Of a stretch of 37,457 nt of DNA, positions 1 to 7,819 are shown one piece after another. The first letter of the stretch is position 1. Every line of letters begins with the position of its first letter. The DNA comes from an uncultured Agathobaculum sp. (GTDB lineage: Bacteria; Bacillota; Clostridia; Oscillospirales; Butyricicoccaceae): NCBI RefSeq assembly GCF_944384735.1, contig NZ_CALWUN010000021.1, positions 1 through 37,457 of the forward strand. Direction: 5' to 3'. A program made the position numbers and the translations under genes. The notes beneath the pieces are model-generated. The model saw nothing but the letters and a program-made list of their open reading frames with translations, did no database searches and was not told the origin of the DNA.

Positions 1-1293
1 ACGTTCGACCACCTGATGCACCACCTCGGCAAGCAGGGGATTGGCAAAACGCCCGCCAAGGAAGAACTGATCTCCGGCCTGGGCACCATCTATCCCATGC
101 CCGGCGGCCTGAAGGAAAACGTCCGCTGGTTCTGCGGCGAGCAGGTGTTCGTCCAGCAGAGTGAGGGCGAAAAAAAGGTCTATGAAACGCTGCGAAAATA
201 CGCCAAGCGCGTGAAGGGCGGCCGGTCGCTGCCGTTTCTTGTCGATGTGCTCAATTGTGAAAACGGCTGCATCGACGGCCCGGCGATCGAAGAGTCCAAG
301 CGCGGCGATGACTCCATGCTATACGCGATCAACCAGTACAAGGCCGAGCATCAGACCAAGGGCAAGGGTCTGTGGAGCAGCAAAAAAAGCTGTGCCGCGC
401 GGCTGCGCATGCTCAACCGCGCCTTCTCCAAGCTCAAGCTGGAAGATTTCATCCGGCACTACACCGACCGCTCGCAGGAAAACCAGTTCCTCGTCCCGCA
501 GGATACGCAGGTACAGCAAATTTTCCGCATGATGGAAAAACACACGCGGGAAGATCAAACGATCAACTGCGGCGCCTGCGGCTACGCGACCTGCCGCGAA
601 ATGGCACAAGCGATTTTCAACCACTGCAACATCCCACAGGGCTGCATCCACTATATCAAGCATATGGTGGAAGCAGACAAGGAAGAGATGCAGCGCATTT
701 CGGATGACATTCAGGCCAAGAACCGGCTCATCCACGGCATGGTGCAGGATGCCAACGGCCAATTTGATATGCTGATGGGCTCCATTGCGAGCATGGCTGA
801 GCAGAACGCCAACACGGCAGATGAAAGCGTCGGCATCAACGAATCCATGCATCAGGTCGTCGAGTGCACCACGCAGATGACCGATGTGCTCGACCAGATC
901 CACAACCTGTTGTATGCGCTGGAACAGAATAACAACGGCATTGAGCGGGTCGCCAGCAACACGCACCTGCTTGCGCTCAACGCCTCGGTCGAGGCCGCGC
1001 GTGCCGGGGCGGCCGGCAAGGGCTTTGCGGTCGTAGCGAACGAGGTGCGCTCGCTCAGCCAGTCCACACAGGAAACCGCACGGGAGAGCAACCGGAACAA
1101 GGATCAGATCAGCGCTGTGCTCAACCTGATCACGCAAGACGTGGAACAGCTGCGTGAGATCGCGCTGAACGTCAACGAACGGCTGGGCAACCTCGCGGCC
1201 AGCAATGAGGAAATCGCGGCTGCGGCGCAGCAGATCAAGGGCGCGACCGACCATCTGCACGCGCACTTCCAAAAGCTCAACCAGATGGAGTGA
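1..1293 (+). CDS. Hydrogenase-like / methyl-accepting sensor protein (5' truncated by window)
   Basis: The frame is open from base 1 and ends with TGA at 1291-1293, so the true start lies upstream. Three modules are visible in the 430 residues present. The first ~140 residues match the C-terminal part of [FeFe]-hydrogenase-like sensory proteins, with PMPGGLKEN and the H-cluster-type cysteine pair VLNCENGC. Next comes a small Fe-S domain with CGACGYATC and a further Cys about 11 residues on. The last ~200 residues are a methyl-accepting chemotaxis signalling domain with the hairpin-tip region [10 protein letters not shown]...[10 protein letters not shown]. There is no membrane segment in the part seen, so it probably acts in the cytoplasm. 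Known hydrogenases of this sensory class are thought to sense H2 or redox state rather than turn over substrate. The inferred role is relaying redox or H2 status to CheA/CheW. The N-terminal ferredoxin or remaining H-cluster motifs cannot be checked here. Confidence 0.85.
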   Translation, partial: TFDHLMHHLGKQGIGKTPAKEELISGLGTIYPMPGGLKENVRWFCGEQVFVQQSEGEKKVYETLRKYAKRVKGGRSLPFLVDVLNCENGCIDGPAIEESKRGDDSMLYAINQYKAEHQTKGKGLWSSKKSCAARLRMLNRAFSKLKLEDFIRHYTDRSQENQFLVPQDTQVQQIFRMMEKHTREDQTINCGACGYATCREMAQAIFNHCNIPQGCIHYIKHMVEADKEEMQRISDDIQAKNRLIHGMVQDANGQFDMLMGSIASMAEQNANTADESVGINESMHQVVECTTQMTDVLDQIHNLLYALEQNNNGIERVASNTHLLALNASVEAARAGAAGKGFAVVANEVRSLSQSTQETARESNRNKDQISAVLNLITQDVEQLREIALNVNERLGNLAASNEEIAAAAQQIKGATDHLHAHFQKLNQME

Positions 1294-1332
1294 GCATCCG
1301 CCGGTACCGCTGTGCCATCCCTCCCAACAGAA

Positions 1333-1377
1333 AAATCCCCGCTGCCCACACGCCATGCGTGCGGGCAGTGGGGATTT
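1333..1377 (-). terminator. Stem-loop terminator between convergent genes
   Basis: A nearly perfect inverted repeat of about 20 bp (arms AAATCCCC... and ...GGGGATTT) lies between the convergent sensor gene and GGDEF gene. Read leftward it is followed by TTTTTCTGTT, a good uridine tract, so it mainly ends the GGDEF transcript. Read rightward the tract is only TTT. Confidence 0.75.
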
Positions 1378-1447
1378 CACATCGGTGACCTTCACAGTGA
1401 CCACAGACAACGACCGTATCTCTGCGGCATACTGCCTCCATTTGTTT

Positions 1448-2638
1448 TCATACCAAGCCTTCCTCGCACTGCCTCTGCCCCGCGGGTACCAGCTGCCGGA
1501 CGCAGCACCGTCCCCTGCCGGTTTCCTTGGCCCGGTACAGCATCTGGTCTGTTTCCGTATACAGCTGCTGATAAGAATAGTTGGGCCGTGTGCAGATACA
1601 CACGCCCACGCTGCATCGGACACCCAGCGGCTGTCCCTGCCACGCGACCGTCCCCAGCTGTTCCACCAGCCGCTGCCCTAAGGCGACCGCCTGTGCCACC
1701 GTCATCGGGCGGTCATACAGCACCGCAAATTCGTCCCCGCCGATCCGTCCCAGACCTGCCGCGTCCGGAAAAACGCAGCGCATCGCTTCCGCCGTCTCCA
1801 CCAGCACATGATCCCCGCAGGGGTGTCCATAACGGTCGTTGACCTGCTTGAATTTATCCAGATCCACCAGGAACAAGGCCAACCCGCCGATCCGCCCCGT
1901 TTGCCCCAGTCCTTGCAGCACCTGATCGGCCCAGCATTCCACCGTCGTCTTGTTGAGTAGCCCGGTCAGCGGGTCGCGTTGCACCAGCTCCTGCAATTTG
2001 GTGTTGATCTCCATGATCTGCTTGTTCTGCCGGAGCGCAACCGTGGTATGATATGCGAGGGCAAGGGATACCGTCAGGGATACCACAAAGGTGATCGTCA
2101 GGTTGAGCCTGCTTCCCGCATCCAGCAGCGGCGCCATCACCGCGCGGAACAGCAGATAGCTTGCCGCGAACTGCACCACGCTGCACCAAGGCGGCAACTG
2201 GATGAACATCGCCAGGGCAAGCAGCGCGGTCGTCAGCACTGTCGTCCCCGCAGCCGGGTCGCGGTACAAATCGTAGGCGTTCAGCCCGATATGCCATACC
2301 AAAATCAGCACGGTCACAGTATATTGCGCACCCCACTGGACGCATACCGGGGCGCGCTGCAGCGTACGGCGCAGCGCCAGCCATACTGCCGCCACGCCGA
2401 GCAGCACACAGTACATGGCAAAGTAAAAGCGGTTGTTCCATGTCCCAAGGCCGGACCGCGATAGGAACACGACCCGTACCAGATTAAAAATCTCCACTGC
2501 GAAAATGATCGCGCAGATGATCCGCATGGAAAAGTCGTTTTTGCGCACCGATTCCTGCAGGAACTCCTGCCGGATATCCGCAGGAAGCCGCAGACCGAGG
2601 CGCAATTGATGACGGAACAGGCTGCCAAGTTGATGCAT
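1448..2638 (-). CDS. Membrane diguanylate cyclase (GGDEF domain)
   Basis: This 396-residue protein probably makes cyclic di-GMP from two GTP. About six hydrophobic segments fill residues ~35-200 and form an integral-membrane input domain of unrecognised type. The GGDEF domain starts near residue 220 with DPLTGLLNK, has the metal-site stretch FLVDLDKFK, and carries an intact RIGGDEF near residue 300, so catalysis is expected. The product-inhibition I-site (RxxD, whose Arg lies nine residues before GGDEF) is absent: the positions read PDAA. Feedback inhibition may therefore be missing. The start at 2638 is chosen because AAAGGGGGA lies about 8 bases upstream; the frame is open for 16 more codons but without such a site. 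No EAL or HD-GYP domain is in the window. Confidence 0.88.
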   Translation of the reverse strand: MHQLGSLFRHQLRLGLRLPADIRQEFLQESVRKNDFSMRIICAIIFAVEIFNLVRVVFLSRSGLGTWNNRFYFAMYCVLLGVAAVWLALRRTLQRAPVCVQWGAQYTVTVLILVWHIGLNAYDLYRDPAAGTTVLTTALLALAMFIQLPPWCSVVQFAASYLLFRAVMAPLLDAGSRLNLTITFVVSLTVSLALAYHTTVALRQNKQIMEINTKLQELVQRDPLTGLLNKTTVECWADQVLQGLGQTGRIGGLALFLVDLDKFKQVNDRYGHPCGDHVLVETAEAMRCVFPDAAGLGRIGGDEFAVLYDRPMTVAQAVALGQRLVEQLGTVAWQGQPLGVRCSVGVCICTRPNYSYQQLYTETDQMLYRAKETGRGRCCVRQLVPAGQRQCEEGLV

Positions 2639-2735
2639 CGTGAAAATCCCCCTTTGGAAATGGTTCGTCGCGCAGCAAAGCCGCATACCCGCGCGTTTTG
2701 GGTCGCGCTGCGGGCACCATAGCGCGTTCTGGTCC

Positions 2736-2966
2736 TCATCCGATCTGGATATCCGGCCAACAGCAGATCCCCACCTCCAGTGACACGGGACAGGTCAGGT
2801 GAAAATCCGCATAACGGCAGAACCAGCATTGCTTGCCCTCTGTCGGCAGATGCCCCTTCCGCGGGGTAAAGGCCGGACAGCTTTGACGCGGCCACACGCT
2901 GCCGCCCGGCTTTGGGGCAGGCAGAATCTCCTGCCGGTCATAATATCCCTTCTGGTCGTACCGCAT
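2736..2966 (-). CDS. Small Cys-rich protein of unknown function (76 aa)
   Basis: A 76-residue protein with a Cys/aromatic-rich C-terminal half: CWFCRYADFHLTCPV followed by GICCWP. The spacing (CxxC, then Cys, then CC) suggests a bound metal such as zinc or a mononuclear iron site, but I do not recognise a named family. The start at 2966 has GAAGGGGG seven bases upstream, better than the ATG at 2990. It lies 97 bases upstream of the GGDEF gene on the same strand and may be cotranscribed with it. No signal peptide or membrane segment is visible. Confidence 0.6.
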   Translation of the reverse strand: MRYDQKGYYDRQEILPAPKPGGSVWPRQSCPAFTPRKGHLPTEGKQCWFCRYADFHLTCPVSLEVGICCWPDIQIG

Positions 2967-3009
2967 GGTCAGACCCCCTTCAGCAAGCATTGGATTTCAT
3001 GCTGCTTCC

Positions 3010-3040
3010 ATTGTACAAATTAGCGCGCAATTAAAAAGCG
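3010..3040 (-). promoter_or_regulatory. Possible promoter for the small Cys-rich gene
   Basis: Read leftward, TACAAT (complement of 3010-3015) makes a good -10 hexamer about 45 bases before the start codon at 2966. The matching -35 region is poor (TTTTTA-like), so this is a weak call. Confidence 0.3.
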
Positions 3041-3090
3041 GTTGTTCAGAATCTGCTGTAATCTGTGCAAAGTTTGCGCCCTGTTTGGAA

Positions 3091-3163
3091 TGCCGGCACA
3101 GCAATATCGTGCCGGCAAAAAAGCGCCTGCCGCAACGCAAAACACTGCGGCAGGCGCCTTTTT
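3091..3163 (-). terminator. Terminator of the GHKL kinase gene, with a second hairpin beyond it
   Basis: A 12-bp perfect stem (GCGCCTGCCGCA at 3123-3134 with TGCGGCAGGCGC at 3146-3157) is flanked by A/T runs on both sides, so it can terminate in either direction. It lies just past the kinase stop at 3175. Read leftward it ends in TTTTTT. Directly after it is a second 9-bp perfect hairpin (TGCCGGCAC at 3091-3099 with GTGCCGGCA at 3109-3117). Confidence 0.85.
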
Positions 3164-3174
3164 GAACCGTTACT

Positions 3175-4452
3175 TCACAGGATCAGCTTTAACTGGAACC
3201 AGCCGTCTGTCAGCGCAAACTGGCACACAGCATCGTTTCTCTGGCAGAAAGCTGAAATGGACTGCACGCCCAGCCCATGCCCCTTTGCCTCTGCCACGGG
3301 CAGACCCCGCACATCAAAGGTCACCTTCTTGTCGCAGGGGTTGGCGATTTCCAGCATGATGCCCGGATTGCCCACCATTTTGCAGCGGATCTCCCGCTTG
3401 GCCGGGGGCAGTCCCGCGTTTGCATGGATGGCGTTTTCCAGCGCGTTGGCCAGCACGATCGCCAGTTCCCCCTCGTCCACCGGCAGTTCATCCGGCAAGG
3501 CGATCTTGGCCGTCACCCGGATGCCCTGCTGCTTGGCCTGCTTGAAATAGGAGGAAAACACCGCGTCCAGCACCGGCGGGCGGCACCACCGGATCGGCTG
3601 CTGGTCGTCCAGCCGCTGCTGGGCGGTGTCGAGAAAGGCCAGCGCCGTTTCCCTGTCCCCCCGCGCGACCAGTTCGGTGACTGTGTGCAGCTGGTGGCGC
3701 AAATCATGACGCAGGATGCGGATGCCGTTTTCGACCTCCTGCACCTTCTGCATTTTCTCTTGCAGCGCAGCGATCTGCACCATCAGCAGCGCATCGCTTT
3801 GCCGCTCCATCTGCACGCGGTACTGGATGAGCAGCCCCTTGAATACCGCCCAGTATACAATCAGCATCGGGATAAGCCCCGTGTAGATATAAACCCGCTG
3901 CGGCAGGTTGTCAAGATAGTTGTCCGGCCAGGCCGCCATGAAGATCAGATAGGCGCAGAACGCACAGGGGATCAGGGTCAGCACACCCCAGCGGGCCGGC
4001 ACCAGCTTGATCAGCGCCCGGAGGGGCTGTCGCAGGAACCGCCATTCCAGATAGATGACCGTGCAATAGAACGCGCACAGCAGCAGCATGTGCAGCCATC
4101 TGTTCAAACCGAGATGCCCGGCCAGCACGCGGATCATGGACGCGGCCAGCAGGGACAACAAAATCTGCGTGACATAGTTAAATACCGCCTGCGCGGGCGT
4201 ATCGTTAGCCGCCCAATAGGTAATCAATATCGCGGGCACCGAAATGGTAAAGTAGAACAGCCGCAAAAGCAGCAGCTCCCCACCGAGCCACAGCAGCGTG
4301 GCGCTGACCGCAATCGACCACACACTGTAAACCGCCAGAATGCCCAGCAGCTTTTTGTGCCCAAACCGGAATTCCGTCAGGCTTGCCATCATGCCCAATG
4401 TCATGATCGTCAGGACAAATGCGCGGAAAGTAAAAAACGATACATCTGTCAC
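3175..4452 (-). CDS. Sensor histidine kinase, AgrC-like GHKL family (orphan)
   Basis: A 425-residue membrane kinase. Roughly the first 205 residues are six or seven hydrophobic helices, as in peptide-sensing AgrC/ComD-type kinases. A helical linker follows, then the phosphoacceptor region RHDLRHQL near residue 249. The ATP-binding N-box ANALENAIHAN is near residue 337 and the G-box GHGLGVQSI is near the C-terminus. The family autophosphorylates on His and passes the phosphate to a LytTR-type regulator. The start is GTG at 4452, with GAAGGGGGGAG just upstream; the longer frame to 4575 has an Arg-rich, non-conserved leader. No response regulator, signal peptide gene or AgrB-like protease is beside it. 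It is transcribed alone, from a strong promoter at 4638-4666 to the terminator at 3117-3163, with a leader of about 180 bases. Confidence 0.88.
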   Translation of the reverse strand: MTDVSFFTFRAFVLTIMTLGMMASLTEFRFGHKKLLGILAVYSVWSIAVSATLLWLGGELLLLRLFYFTISVPAILITYWAANDTPAQAVFNYVTQILLSLLAASMIRVLAGHLGLNRWLHMLLLCAFYCTVIYLEWRFLRQPLRALIKLVPARWGVLTLIPCAFCAYLIFMAAWPDNYLDNLPQRVYIYTGLIPMLIVYWAVFKGLLIQYRVQMERQSDALLMVQIAALQEKMQKVQEVENGIRILRHDLRHQLHTVTELVARGDRETALAFLDTAQQRLDDQQPIRWCRPPVLDAVFSSYFKQAKQQGIRVTAKIALPDELPVDEGELAIVLANALENAIHANAGLPPAKREIRCKMVGNPGIMLEIANPCDKKVTFDVRGLPVAEAKGHGLGVQSISAFCQRNDAVCQFALTDGWFQLKLIL

Positions 4453-4570
4453 GGTGCTCCCCCCTTCCTGCTCATGCCGTCCCGGCTGTCTCCGCCGCTG
4501 CCAGCCACCCAAGCCGCAGCGCGCCCCTGTTCCGGCTGCATGCAGCGATACGGCTGTCTCGCGCAGCGAG

Positions 4571-4611
4571 CGCAAATTATGCGCAAATCGCTACAAATCA
4601 TGCGCAACATG
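4571..4611. repeat. Four direct repeats phased at 10-11 bp
   Basis: Four copies of a (G)CAAAT-like element start at 4573, 4584, 4594 and 4605 (the last reads CAACAT), giving steps of 11, 10 and 11 bp. Copies 1/3 and 2/4 are each 21 bp apart, the spacing of the paired direct repeats bound by LytTR regulators. They lie about 20-60 bases downstream of the predicted kinase transcription start, inside its leader. Operator or RNA element cannot be told apart from sequence. Confidence 0.45.
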
Positions 4612-4637
4612 CGCGTTTTGCAGCCGTTTACATAATG

Positions 4638-4666
4638 AACATAGCATGAAACGGGAAGCATGTCAA
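4638..4666 (-). promoter_or_regulatory. Strong promoter for the GHKL kinase gene
   Basis: Read leftward: TTGACA (complement of 4661-4666), a 17-base spacer, then TATGTT (complement of 4638-4643) preceded by TGC, an extended -10. Transcription would begin near 4631, leaving a leader of about 180 bases. Confidence 0.75.
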
Positions 4667-4888
4667 GCTAAGGTCTTGCGCCGGCCCATCCGCGCCGATT
4701 GACACCGCAAGCAGCCGGACACGGGATGGCAAAAGGACCGACCGGTCCACGCTTTGCCATCAGCAAAACAGGCCACCGTGCGGATACCAGAGGGCCGTCC
4801 GCACCTTGTCCGATACGAAGGACACTGTGCTGATTTGGATGGGGTGGGCGCACTGCCTAACGCGAAGCACGAACCCTACCGGCACACA
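4667..4888. other. Gene-free stretch with two stable hairpins
   Basis: No convincing coding frame. It holds a 7-bp perfect stem (GTGCGGA at 4778-4784 with TCCGCAC at 4798-4804) and a longer hairpin at 4725-4761 (GATGGCAAA paired with TTTGCCATC, enclosing GGACCG-AC-CGGTCC). Read leftward, the inner hairpin is followed by TTTT, so a short leftward RNA could end here. No clear promoter for such an RNA is visible. Confidence 0.3.
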
Positions 4889-4918
4889 AAAGCGGCGCGG
4901 CATATGCCGCGCCGCTTT
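4885..4918 (-). terminator. Terminator of the algI-DHHW operon
   Basis: A 30-bp perfect palindrome (AAAGCGGCGCGGCAT and its complement, 4889-4918). Read leftward it ends in TTTTGTGT. It lies 50 bases past the stop of the DHHW gene. Confidence 0.8.
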
Positions 4919-4967
4919 GTTGAGCCGATTTTACCCCATGCGGGTCAAACGCCCTGCATGGCGGCTA

Positions 4968-6119
4968 TTATCGCACCGCGCTGCCGTCCAGATCGCCGTT
5001 GCCGTCCGTCTCCAGATAGGAGAGGTCGTCGCGCACATACAGCAGCACATCCGGCTGGTAGCTTTCTAGATACTCATAGATGGATTTCTCCGTATAATAC
5101 CGGAAATCCAGACTGCGCATTTCGTCGAACGAGGTATACAGGATGGTTTCCAGCGCGTTGGTGAACGAGTCGCCCACCACCAGCACATCGGGCAGCGCCG
5201 GACGATCGGTGCGGATGGTGGTTTCCGCGATGTCGCCGCCCATGTAGTAGGCATATACCTCCCGGTCGGCCTCGCTGTACACCGTTGGCTCCACCGGCAC
5301 GCCGTTATCCTCGCGCGTGAACGGGATTGGCTCGGCCAGCACGGCGGTATAGAGCGGGTCGTCCGTTTGGAACAAGCCGTACAGCTGGCGGTTGCGCGAA
5401 CCGAGGAACGCGGTATCGACCGGGGTGATCGTCAGGTCCTCCGTAACAGACGCGGTGCAGCCATGCGCGTTGACCGCTTCCATCACGCGCAGATAGGTCT
5501 CATACGCGCCGTACAGATTGTAATGGTGGTCGGTCGTGCTGTAAAACCGCGCGCGGTCTGCCAGCAGGTACGGCGCCATATCGAGGAAGTCGATGCCGCG
5601 CGCGGCCAGGCTGTCGCCAAACCGGTCGGTCAGCGCCGTATCCCGGAAGCCGGAGTCCTTGAGATACGGCGGGTACTGGTCGCGGAACGCGCTGCTCTGC
5701 TCCGGCAGCCCAACATACAGGAACAGAATCCCCCGCTCCTGACAGCAGCGGTTGAGCCGGTCGAGCATGTCCAGCTCGCACGCCATTGCGTCCGCATCCT
5801 GATCGACCTGCGACCCGTAATAGGGCAGCAGCACCCCTTCGGTGACCACCGTTTCCCCGACCACCGGGCTGTGCAGCGCCAAATCCTTGCGGATGTTCCA
5901 CCGGATCAGCCGGGTGCGCTGGGGAAAGTGGTCGCTGATATAGGCCTCTACCTGCGGGAAATAGCTGCCGTCCAACACCTGCCCCATATCAAAGGCCGGG
6001 AACTCCGCCAGCGTGCGGTTTTCATAGTAGGAATACGCCTGCGGCTTTTGCACCAGCATCGCAGCCGGCAGCAGCAGGAGCGCGCCGCAGAAAAGCAGGA
6101 TTTTGATTGCATGCTTCAT
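4968..6119 (-). CDS. DHHW / AlgX-like polymer O-acetylation protein
   Basis: A 383-residue protein with one N-terminal membrane anchor or uncleaved signal (residues ~5-25) and an extracytoplasmic SGNH-like domain. The family motif appears as STTDHHYNLYG near residue 196 (DHHY in place of DHHW) and the Ser-nucleophile motif as VVGDSFTNA near residue 316. Proteins of this kind accept acyl groups delivered by an MBOAT partner and acetylate exopolysaccharides. The gene lies 17 bases after such a partner, which supports the role. The ATG at 6119 has GGGGGCGG about 8-10 bases upstream; the GTG at 6125 is too close to it. The substrate polymer is unknown. Because the MBOAT gene is frameshifted, this pathway may be inactive if the lesion is real. 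Confidence 0.85.
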   Translation of the reverse strand: MKHAIKILLFCGALLLLPAAMLVQKPQAYSYYENRTLAEFPAFDMGQVLDGSYFPQVEAYISDHFPQRTRLIRWNIRKDLALHSPVVGETVVTEGVLLPYYGSQVDQDADAMACELDMLDRLNRCCQERGILFLYVGLPEQSSAFRDQYPPYLKDSGFRDTALTDRFGDSLAARGIDFLDMAPYLLADRARFYSTTDHHYNLYGAYETYLRVMEAVNAHGCTASVTEDLTITPVDTAFLGSRNRQLYGLFQTDDPLYTAVLAEPIPFTREDNGVPVEPTVYSEADREVYAYYMGGDIAETTIRTDRPALPDVLVVGDSFTNALETILYTSFDEMRSLDFRYYTEKSIYEYLESYQPDVLLYVRDDLSYLETDGNGDLDGSAVR

Positions 6120-6136
6120 TGCCACACCGCCCCCTG

Positions 6137-6907
6137 TCAGAACCGGAAATAGATAAACGGGTTATAGCTGCTGCCCAGCAGCGACATCACACACAGGATA
6201 AACAGCACGCCCAGCAGCGGATTGCTGAGCAGGGCAAACACCCTGCCCTTTGCCAGCCGCGGATAGAGGGGCGCGGACAGCACCACGCCGCACAGCAGGT
6301 ACGGCCAGAAGCGCATCAGATACTCCACGATGAGCGGGTCGACTGTCCGGCTCGGGGTGAACATGACGCGCAGATAGCCGAGCGCATAGGACAGCGAATC
6401 ACTGCGGAACAGCACCCAGCCAATCACGATGAAAAACAGCGCGTACAAGTGGGTGAGCGCGCGCGGCATACGGTCGAGGTATTGGGCGACCGCGTATTTC
6501 TCTATAATCAGCAGCACACCGAAATACAGCCCCCACGCCAAAAACGTGAAGTTCGCACCATGCCAGAACCCGGTCAGCCCCCAGATGACCAGCAGGTTGC
6601 AGATATGCCGTCCGGCTGAGCAGCGGTTGCCGCCCAGCGGGATATACACATAGTCCCGGAACCAGCTGGACAGCGAGATATGCCAGCGGCGCCAGAATTC
6701 GGTCACCGAGCGGCTGATGTAGGGATAGTTGAAATTCTCCAGAAACCGGAAGCCGAACATTTTACCCAGCCCGATGGCCATATCCGAATAACCGGAAAAG
6801 TCATAGTAAATTTGCAGCGTATAGGCCACCGCGCCAAACCATGACAGCAGAAACGTCAGTTCCCCGGTCGGAAGAAGGAATATCCCGTCCGCAATCTGTG
6901 CAAACAC
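6137..6907 (-). pseudogene. MBOAT acyltransferase (AlgI-like), C-terminal part of a frameshifted gene
   Basis: This frame carries the catalytic half of an AlgI-type membrane-bound O-acyltransferase: IYYDFSGYSDMAIG, FWRRWHISLSSWFRDY, and the key His in GFWHGANFTF, followed by several membrane helices. It continues directly from the fragment at 6856-7512, but one base is missing around 6907-6915 (leftward CTTTCAATGTG would need one more base to read SNVFAQ). With that base restored the gene would encode about 458 residues, the usual AlgI length. A GTG at 6907 could allow re-initiation, but there is no clear ribosome site. The family moves acyl groups from the cytoplasm across the membrane to a DHHW partner. 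Either a real inactivating mutation or an assembly indel is possible. Confidence 0.8.
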
Positions 6908-7512
6908 ATTGAAAGCAAAACCTTTTTGGAAAGGCCGTACACAAACCGGTCGATGCCCTCGGAAAAGGCCGCGGCCTGATGCGTGCGCCCGGCAAGCTGC
7001 TGGTCGACGTCGTGATAGCGCACGATCGGCCCGGCGATCAGCTGCGGGAACATCGCCACATACAGCGCCAGGGAAAACGGGTTTTTCTGCGGCCAGACAT
7101 CCCTGCGGTACACGTCAATGACATAGCTGAGCGTCTGGAACGTGTAAAACGAAATGCCGATCGGCATGACGATATCGGCCGACGGCAGCGCCGTATGCAG
7201 CAGGCTGTTTGCCGTTGTGATAAAGAAATTGAGATACTTGAACACACCGAGCATCGCGACGTTGAACAGCACGCATAGCGCAAGCCACGCTTTTTTATAC
7301 GGGCTGCGCATCAGCAGGCCGAACAGGTAGTTGACCAGGATAGACAGGAGCAGCAACACGATCAGCCGCGGCTCACCGTAAAAATAGAAAAACAGGCTGA
7401 ACGCCAGCAGCACGCCGTTGCGCGCTGCCAGAAAGCGCTGCGGCACAATATAATAGCAAAGCAGCACTGCCGGCAGGAAAAAGAAAAGAAAAATCAAACT
7501 GCTGAATACCAT
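6856..7512 (-). pseudogene. MBOAT acyltransferase (AlgI-like), N-terminal part of a frameshifted gene
   Basis: The N-terminal half of the same gene: MVFSSLIFLFFFLP, then further helices with FKYLNFF, PIGISFYTFQTLSYVIDVYR and FPQLIAGPIVRY, all typical of AlgI. After GLSKKVLLS the frame runs into about 17 unrelated residues and stops at 6856, whereas the next frame continues the family sequence. The start is taken at the ATG at 7512, where family similarity begins; the GTG at 7524 is in frame but has no well-placed ribosome site. Transcription probably starts at the promoter at 7631-7659. As read, this fragment lacks the catalytic His. Confidence 0.8.
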
Positions 7513-7630
7513 ACCGTCTTTCACGCCCCTGTCCCTATTTTACCATCCTCAACCGGCCGTTTTTCCGCAAAATCACCCGCACCTTGCCGCAACGCCGGCG
7601 CCGGGTGGCCAGTTGTTCCCCATTGTCCGC

Positions 7631-7659
7631 AATATGTAAAGCGTACAATAATTTGTCAA
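7631..7659 (-). promoter_or_regulatory. Promoter of the algI-DHHW operon
   Basis: Read leftward: TTGACA (complement of 7654-7659), a 17-base spacer, and CATATT (complement of 7631-7636). It lies about 120 bases before the MBOAT start. No other strong signal is seen in the 7525-7725 gap. Confidence 0.6.
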
Positions 7660-7725
7660 TAGATACAATATCGGTTTGCCACAAATCGCCGGCGGATTCC
7701 GCCGGGTCTGTCGGACAAATTGCGC

Positions 7726-7777
7726 AAAAAAAACATCCTTCCCGCCGCTGCACAGCTGCAGCGCACGGGAAGGATGT
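7726..7777 (-). terminator. Terminator of the galKETM operon
   Basis: A 12-bp stem (ACATCCTTCCCG at 7733-7744 with its complement ending at 7777). Read leftward it is followed by eight T residues (7726-7733). It lies about 45 bases past the galM stop, a textbook intrinsic terminator. Confidence 0.9.
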
Positions 7778-7819
7778 CCCCCATTCGTTATGATTCTATT
7801 TTGGGTGGTATTGCGCCGG

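Noticed and set aside
4453-4575. Longer N-terminus (41 residues) for the GHKL kinase
   Set aside because: The Arg/Gly-rich leader is unlike the family, and a strong ribosome site precedes the GTG at 4452.
3277-4635. 452-codon plus-strand frame opposite the GHKL kinase
   Set aside because: His/Gln/Arg-rich shadow translation with no domain, crossing the kinase's own promoter region.
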